From positions 1 through 21,396 of the forward strand of contig CAYVBW010000015.1 in NCBI GenBank assembly GCA_964449995.1: a DNA stretch of 21,396 bases, in the 5' to 3' direction. A program made the translations under genes and the position numbers. The notes beneath the pieces are model-generated. The model did no database searches. It was not told where the DNA came from and saw only the letters and a program-made list of their open reading frames with translations. Below are positions 1 to 6,023 of this stretch, one piece after another (position 1 is the first letter of the stretch; each line of letters begins with the position of its first letter). The DNA is from CAYVBW01 sp964449995. Its GTDB lineage: Bacteria > Patescibacteriota > Microgenomatia > UBA1400 > PJMF01.

Positions 1-1517
1 TCATTCTTGATTTTGGTTCCCAAACAACACACCTTATTCAAAGAAGATTTCTTAACTTAGGTGTAGAAACTATAATTCATGATCCTCAAGATTTTAATCC
101 CAAAGAATTTTCCAGATTAAAAGGAGTTGTTTTAAGTGGGGGCCCAAGCAGCGTATATAGCAAAAATAGCCCTAATTTTTCTTTTGATTTATCAGAAATC
201 AATGTACCGATCCTTGGCATTTGTTATGGCTGGCAACTAATTGCCAAAAAGCTAGATGGAGAAGTGTTACCTGGCAAAAGGGAGTATGGCCCAGCAGTCT
301 TAAAAATATCTGAACCAGGATTACTTTTTAAAGGCATTGATGAAAACAGTTTTGAAGTCTGGATGAGTCACGGAGATTTGGTAAAAAAAATACCATCAGG
401 TTTTGAATATCTGGCAAGCACTAACGATGTAAAAGCTGTAGCTGTCGCCAATGAAGATAAACAAATTTATGGTGTTCAATTTCATCCAGAAGTAGAGCAC
501 ACTCAATTTGGAGAAAAAATTCTACAAAATTTTATAGAAAATATTTGCCAGCTAAAAACCAAAGAAAAAAAGATTGATGTAAATGGTGTAATCAATGATA
601 TTAAGGCTCAACTTGAGGGGTCAACTGGAAAAATTATTTCAGCTGTTTCAGGCGGGGTTGATTCCACAGTAGCCAGCGCTATTGTGGCAAAAGCAGTTGG
701 TGACAGGCTGGTCCCTATTTACTGTAACAATGGGCTTATGCGCTTTGATACTGTCAAGCATGTCAAGGCTGTCTTTGCTGACCATTTAGGACTTGAGCCC
801 TTAATTATTGACTGTGAGGATGAATTTTTAGAAAAACTAGAGGGTGTAACTTCACCTGAGAAAAAGCGTAAAACTATAGGTAAGCTATATATAGATATTT
901 TTGAAAGAGAAGCCAAAAAACTAAAAAAAATTAAATATTTGGTTCAGGGCACAATATATTCTGATGTTATTGAAAGCCAAGGTTCTAAGAATGCCAGCAA
1001 AATTAAAAGCCATCACAATGTAGGCGGACTTCCTGAAAGGATGTCTTTAAAACTCATTGAGCCTTTGCGTAATTTTTATAAAGATGAGGTTAGAGAACTA
1101 GGCAGACAATTAGGATTACCTGATGAGGTCGTAAATACTCAACCATTCCCCGGACCTGGTCATGCTATCAGAATTATTGGAGAGGTCAATAAAAAAAGAC
1201 TACAAAAACAACAGCAAGCAGATCAAATTGTGGTCGAGGTGCTAAAAGAAACAGGCTGGTTTGAAAAAGTTTTTCAAAGTTTTCCTATTATGACAGGAGT
1301 ACAAACCACCGCAGTTCAAGGAGATGGCAGAGCTTATAGCGAGCTGGTGGGTTTAAGAATTTATGACAGTAGTGACGTCATGACTGCTGGCTGGACCAGA
1401 CTTCCTTATGAGGTTTTACAAAAAATCTCTAGCAGAATTGTTAATGAAGTGCCTGATGTTTCAAGAGTAGCTTATGATATAACAACTAAACCTCCAGCTA
1501 CTATGGAATGGGAGTAA
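1..1517 (+). CDS. guaA: GMP synthase (glutamine-hydrolysing), 5'-truncated by the window edge
   Basis: Converts XMP to GMP with ATP and glutamine in the cytoplasm, the last step of guanine nucleotide synthesis. The reading frame is open from base 3 to the stop at 1515-1517, giving about 504 residues against roughly 510-525 for the family, so only a few N-terminal residues are missing. The class I amidotransferase half shows ILDFGSQ, LSGGPSS, the nucleophile Cys in GICYGWQ and the His/Glu pair in QFHPEVEHT. The synthetase half shows the ATP pyrophosphatase loop SGGVDSTVAS, HHNVGGLPE, PFPGPGHAIR and the C-terminal signature ITTKPPATMEWE. A GTG at 264 is an internal codon after the Cys motif, not the start. 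The stop is 4 nt before the flavodiiron gene, so the two are probably co-transcribed. The family assignment is secure. Confidence 0.97.
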   Translation, partial: ILDFGSQTTHLIQRRFLNLGVETIIHDPQDFNPKEFSRLKGVVLSGGPSSVYSKNSPNFSFDLSEINVPILGICYGWQLIAKKLDGEVLPGKREYGPAVLKISEPGLLFKGIDENSFEVWMSHGDLVKKIPSGFEYLASTNDVKAVAVANEDKQIYGVQFHPEVEHTQFGEKILQNFIENICQLKTKEKKIDVNGVINDIKAQLEGSTGKIISAVSGGVDSTVASAIVAKAVGDRLVPIYCNNGLMRFDTVKHVKAVFADHLGLEPLIIDCEDEFLEKLEGVTSPEKKRKTIGKLYIDIFEREAKKLKKIKYLVQGTIYSDVIESQGSKNASKIKSHHNVGGLPERMSLKLIEPLRNFYKDEVRELGRQLGLPDEVVNTQPFPGPGHAIRIIGEVNKKRLQKQQQADQIVVEVLKETGWFEKVFQSFPIMTGVQTTAVQGDGRAYSELVGLRIYDSSDVMTAGWTRLPYEVLQKISSRIVNEVPDVSRVAYDITTKPPATMEWE

Positions 1518-1521
1518 AGCA

Positions 1522-2718
1522 ATGACAACAAAAAAAATAACAGGCGAAATTTATTATTTTGGAGCCCAAGACAATGATTTAAAACTGTTCGAATCTCTCT
1601 GGAAAATTCCAGACGGTATTTCTTACAATTGCTATTTAATAAATGATGAAAAGACAGCTCTGATCGATACTGTTGAAAAAAGATTCAATCAGGAGTTACT
1701 AGAAAATATCAAAACTATTTTAAAAGATAAGCACTTGGATTATTTGGTCATTAACCACATGGAGCCTGATCATTCTGGAACTATTAAAGAAATCCAAGCG
1801 ACCTATCCAAAAGTTACCATTGTGGGCAATCACAAAACTGCTGGGTTTGCTCAGGGATTTTATGATATTCCTGAAAATCAAATAAAAGAAGTAAAAACCG
1901 GTGATAGTTTGCAATTAGGAAAACATCAACTTAAATTTCACCAAACACCTATGCTCCACTGGCCTGAAAGTATGGTCTCCTATGAAGAAAAAACTAAAAC
2001 ATTATTCAGTAGCGATCTTTTTGGAGGTTTTAAAACCGTTGGTGATGAACCATTTGCAGACGACCACAATGATTTAACTGAATATATTGATCAGGCCCGC
2101 CAGTATTTTGCTACTGTCCTGGGAGCTTATACTAGGCCAGCTAAAAAAGCGCTGAACATGCTTTCAAATTTAGAAATTGATTGTGTGGCGCCGGCACACG
2201 GATTGATGTGGCAAAAAAATTCTAAGAAAATTATTGACCTTTATCAACAGTGGTCAGAATTAAAGGGAAAACCTGGAGTGGTAATTATTGTTGGCAGTAT
2301 GTATGGCTTTACAAGAGAGATGGCTCAATTAATAAAAAACCAACTGGAAACTAAAAAAATTCCTGCCAAAACTATGAATGCTGCTCAAACAACTCTAGGC
2401 GAACAGCTGGCTGAAGTTTGGCAATCTCAAGGAGTAATCATTGGCAGCTGCACTTATAACAATGGTTTATTTCCGCCTATCAAATATCTGATTAATGCCT
2501 TAAAAGAGCGAAAAATCCAAAATCGATATTTAGGAATTTTTGGTTCATACAGCTGGACCGGAGGAGCAATGAGATTTTTAGAGGAATTTGCTGGCAACTC
2601 TAAACTAAATTTAGTTGAACCTCAATTTGAGACGCAGTATAAGCTTGATGAGCAATCAAAAAAGGAAGCAATAAAATTAGCTGAAAATATGGCAAATAAA
2701 ATTAATTCAAGCAACTAG
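1522..2718 (+). CDS. Class A flavodiiron protein (FprA/ROO-like O2 or NO reductase)
   Basis: Cytoplasmic flavodiiron proteins reduce O2 to water or NO to N2O, usually with electrons from rubredoxin. The 398-residue protein has a metallo-beta-lactamase-like domain (about 1-248) and a C-terminal FMN-binding flavodoxin domain (about 252-395, GSMYGFTREMA, GSCTYNNGLFPP, FGSYSWTGGA). All canonical diiron ligands are visible: His79, Glu81, Asp83 in HMEPDHSG, His146 in MLHWPES, Asp165 in SSDLFGG and His226 in PAHGLMW. It ends after the flavodoxin domain, so there is no fused rubredoxin or flavin reductase, and no rubredoxin gene is in the window. ATG 1522 follows GGGAG at 1510-1514, inside the end of guaA. 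Whether O2 or NO is the substrate cannot be read from sequence. O2 detoxification would fit the oxygen-sensitive Fe-S enzymes nearby, which is inference. Confidence 0.95.
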   Translation: MTTKKITGEIYYFGAQDNDLKLFESLWKIPDGISYNCYLINDEKTALIDTVEKRFNQELLENIKTILKDKHLDYLVINHMEPDHSGTIKEIQATYPKVTIVGNHKTAGFAQGFYDIPENQIKEVKTGDSLQLGKHQLKFHQTPMLHWPESMVSYEEKTKTLFSSDLFGGFKTVGDEPFADDHNDLTEYIDQARQYFATVLGAYTRPAKKALNMLSNLEIDCVAPAHGLMWQKNSKKIIDLYQQWSELKGKPGVVIIVGSMYGFTREMAQLIKNQLETKKIPAKTMNAAQTTLGEQLAEVWQSQGVIIGSCTYNNGLFPPIKYLINALKERKIQNRYLGIFGSYSWTGGAMRFLEEFAGNSKLNLVEPQFETQYKLDEQSKKEAIKLAENMANKINSSN

Positions 2719-3386
2719 CTTTTTTGATTTTGTCTCCATTGTTTTTCAAATTTTTCTAATGTCAATGCATCAGCAATTTCAAACTCACCTACTTTTGTAC
2801 GCTTAAGAGCGCTTAAATATGCTCCTGTATTAAGTTTTTTTCCTAAATCTCGAGCCAATGAGCGAATATAAACTCCAGAACCGGTGTGAACTAATATTTC
2901 CAATATAGGATAGTCAAATTTTAAAAGTTTAATTTCGTGAATAACTACGTCCTTTGCTTCCAATTGAAAATCTTTACCCCTTCTGGCTAATTTATATGCA
3001 GGTGTACCATTAATTTTTACAGCTGAGTATTTGGGCGGCACTTGCTGAAAATGACCCTTAAATTCTACTAAAGCTTGTTCGACTTGATTTTGATCGGGTC
3101 GAGTTTCAACTTTATTTTTTTCTATTTTTCCCTGAGCATCATGGGTATCGCTGGTTGCCCCCAAAATTATCTCTGCCAAATAAACTTTATCTTTTTTGAT
3201 TAATTGATTGAGCTGCTTAGTACCTTGTCGTGTAATGCCTACCACCAACATTCCCTCAGCCAAAGGATCAAGTGTACCAGCATGACCTATTTTTTTAATG
3301 CCAGTAATTTTTCTTAATTGACGGATGATGTCAAATGAAGTTGGTCCTGAAGGTTTGTAGATAGGAAAAATATATTGCTCATCCAT
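2715..3386 (-). CDS. truB: tRNA pseudouridine(55) synthase, short form without a C-terminal PUA-type domain
   Basis: Makes pseudouridine 55 in the T-loop of tRNAs. The catalytic domain is complete: KPSGPTSFDI near the N-terminus, catalytic Asp40 in GHAGTLDPLAEGML, then YSAVKINGTPAYKLAR and GVYIRSLARDLG. At 223 residues it is about 90 shorter than E. coli or Bacillus TruB and stops soon after LSALKRTKVGEF, so the usual C-terminal RNA-binding domain is absent. Such short TruBs are known in reduced genomes. Its TAG stop lies in the same CTAG as the stop of the convergent flavodiiron gene, a 4-nt overlap. ATG 3386 has no Shine-Dalgarno but sits 6 nt after a TGTTAAAAT extended -10 box, which supports this start and suggests a leaderless mRNA. 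Confidence 0.95.
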   Translation of the reverse strand: MDEQYIFPIYKPSGPTSFDIIRQLRKITGIKKIGHAGTLDPLAEGMLVVGITRQGTKQLNQLIKKDKVYLAEIILGATSDTHDAQGKIEKNKVETRPDQNQVEQALVEFKGHFQQVPPKYSAVKINGTPAYKLARRGKDFQLEAKDVVIHEIKLLKFDYPILEILVHTGSGVYIRSLARDLGKKLNTGAYLSALKRTKVGEFEIADALTLEKFEKQWRQNQKS

Positions 3387-3392
3387 AATCTA

Positions 3393-3401
3393 ATTTTAAC
3401 A
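3393..3401 (-). promoter_or_regulatory. Extended -10 promoter of truB (TGTTAAAAT)
   Basis: On the minus strand TGT precedes TAAAAT, then TAGATT (6 nt), then the truB ATG. I see no convincing -35 box at 16-18 nt, so recognition would rest on the TGn extension. Transcription starting about 7 nt past the hexamer would begin at the start codon. Confidence 0.6.
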
Positions 3402-3430
3402 GTTTTATTACTAAACTCTTTAAATGCTTA

Positions 3431-3439
3431 TGATAAAAT
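3431..3439 (+). promoter_or_regulatory. Extended -10 promoter of the DUF362 gene (TGATAAAAT)
   Basis: TGA precedes TAAAAT at 3434-3439, then TAAACC (6 nt), then ATG 3446. It mirrors the truB box on the other strand, with the same hexamer and the same spacing. There is no clear -35. An overlapping TATGAT at 3429-3434 is an alternative hexamer. Confidence 0.6.
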
Positions 3440-3445
3440 TAAACC

Positions 3446-4333
3446 ATGTCAAAAGTTAGTCTAGCTAAACACACAGATTCTTATCAAGGAACTTTAAAAG
3501 TTTTAGTGCCACTAAAAAAGGATCTAGAAGAAAAAATTAAAGATCTTGAAAAGATCGTTATTAAAATCAATTTTGTAACAACCAAAAAAAAATTGGCCAC
3601 AACACCAGTAGAGTCAGTTAGAGCTTTTGTTGATTTTATTGAATCTTTCTACAGCGGAGAAATTGTCATTGCCGAAGAAGCCAGTATTGGCAATACAAAA
3701 CAAGGCTTTCAAGATCACGGCTTTGTAAAATTAGCTAATGAAAAAAAACAAGTAAGTTTATTCAATTCAGCTGATGATGCTGTTAAAACCATTCAAATAA
3801 ATTACCCTCATGGATCGATGACTCTACCCTTAGCAAAAATTTATACCGATAGCCGGTTTGTGGTTTCGATGTGTAGGGCAAAAACTCACGACACCGTGGT
3901 GGTGACTTTGAGTCTTAAAAATCTCTTAGTAGGAGCCATTCAAGGTGGTTTGGGAGAAAGAGGGAAGATTCATCAAGGAATGGATATTAATTGGATTCTA
4001 AAAGAAATTGCTAAATTCACTTACCCTAATTTAAGTATTATTGATGCTACTGTAGGAATGGAAGGAGATGGTCCAAGCAATGGCACTCCCATCAATTCTA
4101 ATTGGTTATTAACTTCACTAGATCCTCTGGCTGCTGATAGTATTGCCACCTATCTGATGGGTTTTGATATAAATGATGTAGGCTATTTAAATTTAATAAA
4201 AGAGTTAAATTTAGGTAAACTTTACCCTCAAGATGAATCAGAAATAAAAATCATAGGACAGAATCTTGATTCTTTGAGAAAAAACTTTAAACCCCACGAC
4301 AGCTATGAAAGGCAACGACTCTGGAAAGAATAA
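3446..4333 (+). CDS. DUF362 domain protein, without ferredoxin domain
   Basis: A 295-residue soluble protein of the DUF362 family. Recognisable parts are VIKINFVTTKKKLATTPVESV near the N-terminus, the central RAKTHDTVVVTLSLKNLLVG (the family's hallmark region with His and Lys-Asn), GERGKIHQGMDINW, and the later IIDATVGMEGDGPSNGTP and DPLAADSIATYLMG. Many relatives carry two C-terminal 4Fe-4S clusters; this one has a single Cys (in SMCRAKTH) and therefore none. The biochemical function of stand-alone DUF362 proteins is not established and I do not assign one. It diverges from truB and probably has its own leaderless promoter. The next gene starts 86 nt downstream behind a separate promoter. 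Confidence 0.85.
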   Translation: MSKVSLAKHTDSYQGTLKVLVPLKKDLEEKIKDLEKIVIKINFVTTKKKLATTPVESVRAFVDFIESFYSGEIVIAEEASIGNTKQGFQDHGFVKLANEKKQVSLFNSADDAVKTIQINYPHGSMTLPLAKIYTDSRFVVSMCRAKTHDTVVVTLSLKNLLVGAIQGGLGERGKIHQGMDINWILKEIAKFTYPNLSIIDATVGMEGDGPSNGTPINSNWLLTSLDPLAADSIATYLMGFDINDVGYLNLIKELNLGKLYPQDESEIKIIGQNLDSLRKNFKPHDSYERQRLWKE

Positions 4334-4362
4334 TCCTACAGCCCTAATTAAAAAATAAGCTT

Positions 4363-4389
4363 TTGAACTATTTATATTTGTGCTAACCT
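4363..4389 (+). promoter_or_regulatory. Predicted sigma-70 promoter of the four-cysteine protein gene
   Basis: TGTGCTAACCT (4379-4389) has an extended -10 with hexamer TAACCT at 4384-4389. TTGAAC at 4363-4368 could be the -35, but its spacer is only 15 nt. The hexamer ends 30 nt before ATG 4420, exactly the geometry of the ATPase promoter at 5965-5993. Confidence 0.45.
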
Positions 4390-4419
4390 GAATCTATCTT
4401 AAAAATTATTTATACAACT

Positions 4420-4638
4420 ATGGCGATTAGGACGAAATCACATTCAAATACTCAAAATCCTCAAAAAGACCAAGAATCTGGAGATAGAAGACCCAAAGAA
4501 AGACAATGCAGCGGTTGTGCATTTACTGGGCCCAGTACACAGTATCTAAATATTGGTTGCCCAGAAGGGTGTTACAGATCTCACCAAAATACTCAAGCAC
4601 TTAAGGAAATGTCTATCTATAATAATACTAAAAAATAA
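4420..4638 (+). CDS. Small four-cysteine protein, possible metal-binding knuckle
   Basis: A 72-residue protein that I do not recognise. The first 28 residues are hydrophilic and likely disordered, rich in Lys, Gln, Asn and Ser. The middle carries Cys30-x2-Cys33 and Cys47-x3-Cys51 (CSGC and CPEGC, 13 residues apart), a layout that suggests a single zinc or iron site. The tail is polar, and no signal peptide or membrane segment is seen. ATG 4420 is supported by a promoter-like TGTGCTAACCT ending 30 nt upstream. It sits alone between the DUF362 and tspO genes on the same strand. Coding status is supported by the spaced Cys pairs and by the clean stop before the next promoter, but not proven. Confidence 0.6.
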   Translation: MAIRTKSHSNTQNPQKDQESGDRRPKERQCSGCAFTGPSTQYLNIGCPEGCYRSHQNTQALKEMSIYNNTKK

Positions 4639-4660
4639 AAAATTCTTATTATTCGAGCAA

Positions 4661-4666
4661 CATAAT
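4661..4666 (+). promoter_or_regulatory. Candidate -10 box of the tspO gene (CATAAT, 7 nt from ATG)
   Basis: CATAAT is followed by AAATCAT (7 nt) and ATG 4674. There is no TG extension and no obvious -35. It matches the close-set -10 arrangement seen at truB, DUF362, PPC and SIMPL. Read-through from the upstream small gene is the alternative. Confidence 0.35.
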
Positions 4667-4673
4667 AAATCAT

Positions 4674-5150
4674 ATGCTTAAAAAACCTTTAAAATTTATA
4701 GTTTCATTAACTACTCCCCTGATAATTGGTTTTCTCGGTTCAATTACCACTCAAGGCTCACTTCAAGCCTGGTACTTAAACCTTAACAAGCCCCCTTTAA
4801 ATCCACCTAACTGGATTTTTGCACCAGTCTGGACTATTATTTATCTGCTTATTGGGATTAATCTTTTTTTACTCTGGAATAAATACTCTGCCCAACAAAT
4901 CTCCAAAAAATTATTCTATCTATTTTTACTACAGTTGTTACTTAACGCTATTTGGAGTCCAGTATTTTTTGGGCTTCAATCTCCCTTGTTAGCCCTTTTC
5001 ATTATTGTTTTGCTACTAGCAATCTTGATTTATCTTGCTCTTCAATTTAGAAATAGCCATTCAATAAACTTTTATCTTTTAGTTCCTTATTTACTCTGGG
5101 TGAGTTTTGCCACCTATTTAAATTTAGGAATATTACCACTCAATACTTAA
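4674..5150 (+). CDS. tspO: TspO/MBR family membrane protein
   Basis: Five-helix integral membrane protein of the TspO/peripheral benzodiazepine receptor family, which binds porphyrins and sterol-like ligands. At 158 residues it has the normal family length. Family features are the loop after helix 1 with LNKPPLNPPNWIFAPVW followed by TIIYLLIG, the helix 3 motif LLNAIWSPVFFGLQSP, and PYLLWVSFATYLNLGI in helix 5. Hydrophobic segments lie at about 8-27, 47-66, 80-99, 103-123 and 132-152. The physiological role in bacteria (porphyrin transport or degradation, stress response) is debated; the sequence does not narrow it. The following DUF1295 gene starts 6 nt after its stop, so the two probably form one transcript. 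Confidence 0.93.
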   Translation: MLKKPLKFIVSLTTPLIIGFLGSITTQGSLQAWYLNLNKPPLNPPNWIFAPVWTIIYLLIGINLFLLWNKYSAQQISKKLFYLFLLQLLLNAIWSPVFFGLQSPLLALFIIVLLLAILIYLALQFRNSHSINFYLLVPYLLWVSFATYLNLGILPLNT

Positions 5151-5156
5151 AACAAG

Positions 5157-5930
5157 ATGCTAAACAATCCTTATTTCCTAACCTTGCTAATCAGTTTTGG
5201 CATTAATATCTTTTTCTTTATTTTTGCCGCAGCTTTTAAAACAGACAAGTTAACTGATCTAAGCTATGGCTTGTCTTTTGTTATTCTTACCTTATTTTTA
5301 TTAATAATTAATCCCAATATCCAGCCTTTGCAATTAATAGTGGCGCTACTAATAATAGTTTGGGGAATCAGGCTTATCAGCTATCTTTTTATTAGAATTT
5401 TAAAAATAAAAAAAGATACTCGCTTTGATAAGATTCGAAATAAACCATTAGAATTTGTTAAATTTTGGCTTTTCCAGGCATTGGCAGTTTGGATTATCTT
5501 GTTGCCGGCTAGCACACTGCTTACTACTGAAATTAAAACTGGATTTTCTTTAGTGAGCTCTATTGGCATTATCATCTTTATCATCGGGCTTACTATTGAA
5601 GCTGCAGCAGACTGGCAAAAGTTTACCTTTAAAAATCAGCCCGAAAATAAAAATAAGTGGATTCAATCTGGTATTTGGAAATACTCTAGACATCCTAATT
5701 ATTTTGGAGAGATGACCCTGTGGTGGGGAATTTTTGTTGCCTGCAGTCCGATTTTTTCCCATTGGCAATGGTTAACAATCACTGGACCTATTTTTATCAC
5801 CTTTATTCTTCTTTTTGTCAGCGGCATCCCTCCGCTTGAAAAGAGATATCAAAAAAAATACACAAACAATCAAGAGTATCAAGAATATAAAAATAGAACC
5901 AGCTTACTCGTGCCCTTGCCTAGACGCTAA
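5157..5930 (+). CDS. DUF1295 integral membrane protein (steroid 5-alpha-reductase-like fold)
   Basis: A 257-residue polytopic membrane protein. The C-terminal part carries the DUF1295/steroid 5-alpha reductase signature: WIQSGIWKYSRHPNYFGEM, then WWGIFVACSP and a final helix ending in SGIPPLEKRYQ, with the polar QEYQEYKNRTSLLVPLPRR tail. The Arg-His-Pro-Asn-Tyr cluster belongs to the region that binds nicotinamide cofactor or S-adenosylmethionine in related reductases and isoprenylcysteine methyltransferases. About six or seven hydrophobic helices are visible. Substrate is unknown; a lipid or isoprenoid is plausible for the family. Co-transcribed with tspO (6-nt gap, no Shine-Dalgarno visible). 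The pairing of two genes whose relatives handle sterol or lipid ligands is suggestive only. Confidence 0.88.
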   Translation: MLNNPYFLTLLISFGINIFFFIFAAAFKTDKLTDLSYGLSFVILTLFLLIINPNIQPLQLIVALLIIVWGIRLISYLFIRILKIKKDTRFDKIRNKPLEFVKFWLFQALAVWIILLPASTLLTTEIKTGFSLVSSIGIIIFIIGLTIEAAADWQKFTFKNQPENKNKWIQSGIWKYSRHPNYFGEMTLWWGIFVACSPIFSHWQWLTITGPIFITFILLFVSGIPPLEKRYQKKYTNNQEYQEYKNRTSLLVPLPRR

Positions 5931-5964
5931 ATAATTTTTTAACTTTATCACCAGACAAAATAGC

Positions 5965-5993
5965 TTGTTGCAACTAATAGATTGTGCTAGACT
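5965..5993 (+). promoter_or_regulatory. Sigma-70 promoter of the P-type ATPase gene
   Basis: TTGTTG (5965-5970), a 17-nt spacer and TAGACT (5988-5993), with an upstream TGTGC extension. The hexamer ends 30 nt before ATG 6024. This is one of the best -35/-10 pairs in the window, and it places the transcription start near 6000, at the TTG that a longer reading frame would use as its start. Confidence 0.65.
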
Positions 5994-6023
5994 TTAATAT
6001 TGTTAATAGCTTGCAAGACTCGC

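Noticed and set aside
264..1517. guaA starting at GTG 264
   Set aside because: The frame is open and clearly homologous back to base 3, including the catalytic-Cys motif upstream of 264. The gene is cut by the window, not internally initiated.
2709..2726. AAGC-AACTA-GCTT plus T-run at the flavodiiron/truB junction as a terminator
   Set aside because: A 4-bp stem is too short to be convincing, although the T-run is real and lies within truB coding sequence.
6000..6023. TTG 6000 as the ATPase start
   Set aside because: It coincides with the predicted transcription start of a good promoter, and the eight extra residues add nothing recognisable. ATG 6024 gives the normal family N-terminus.
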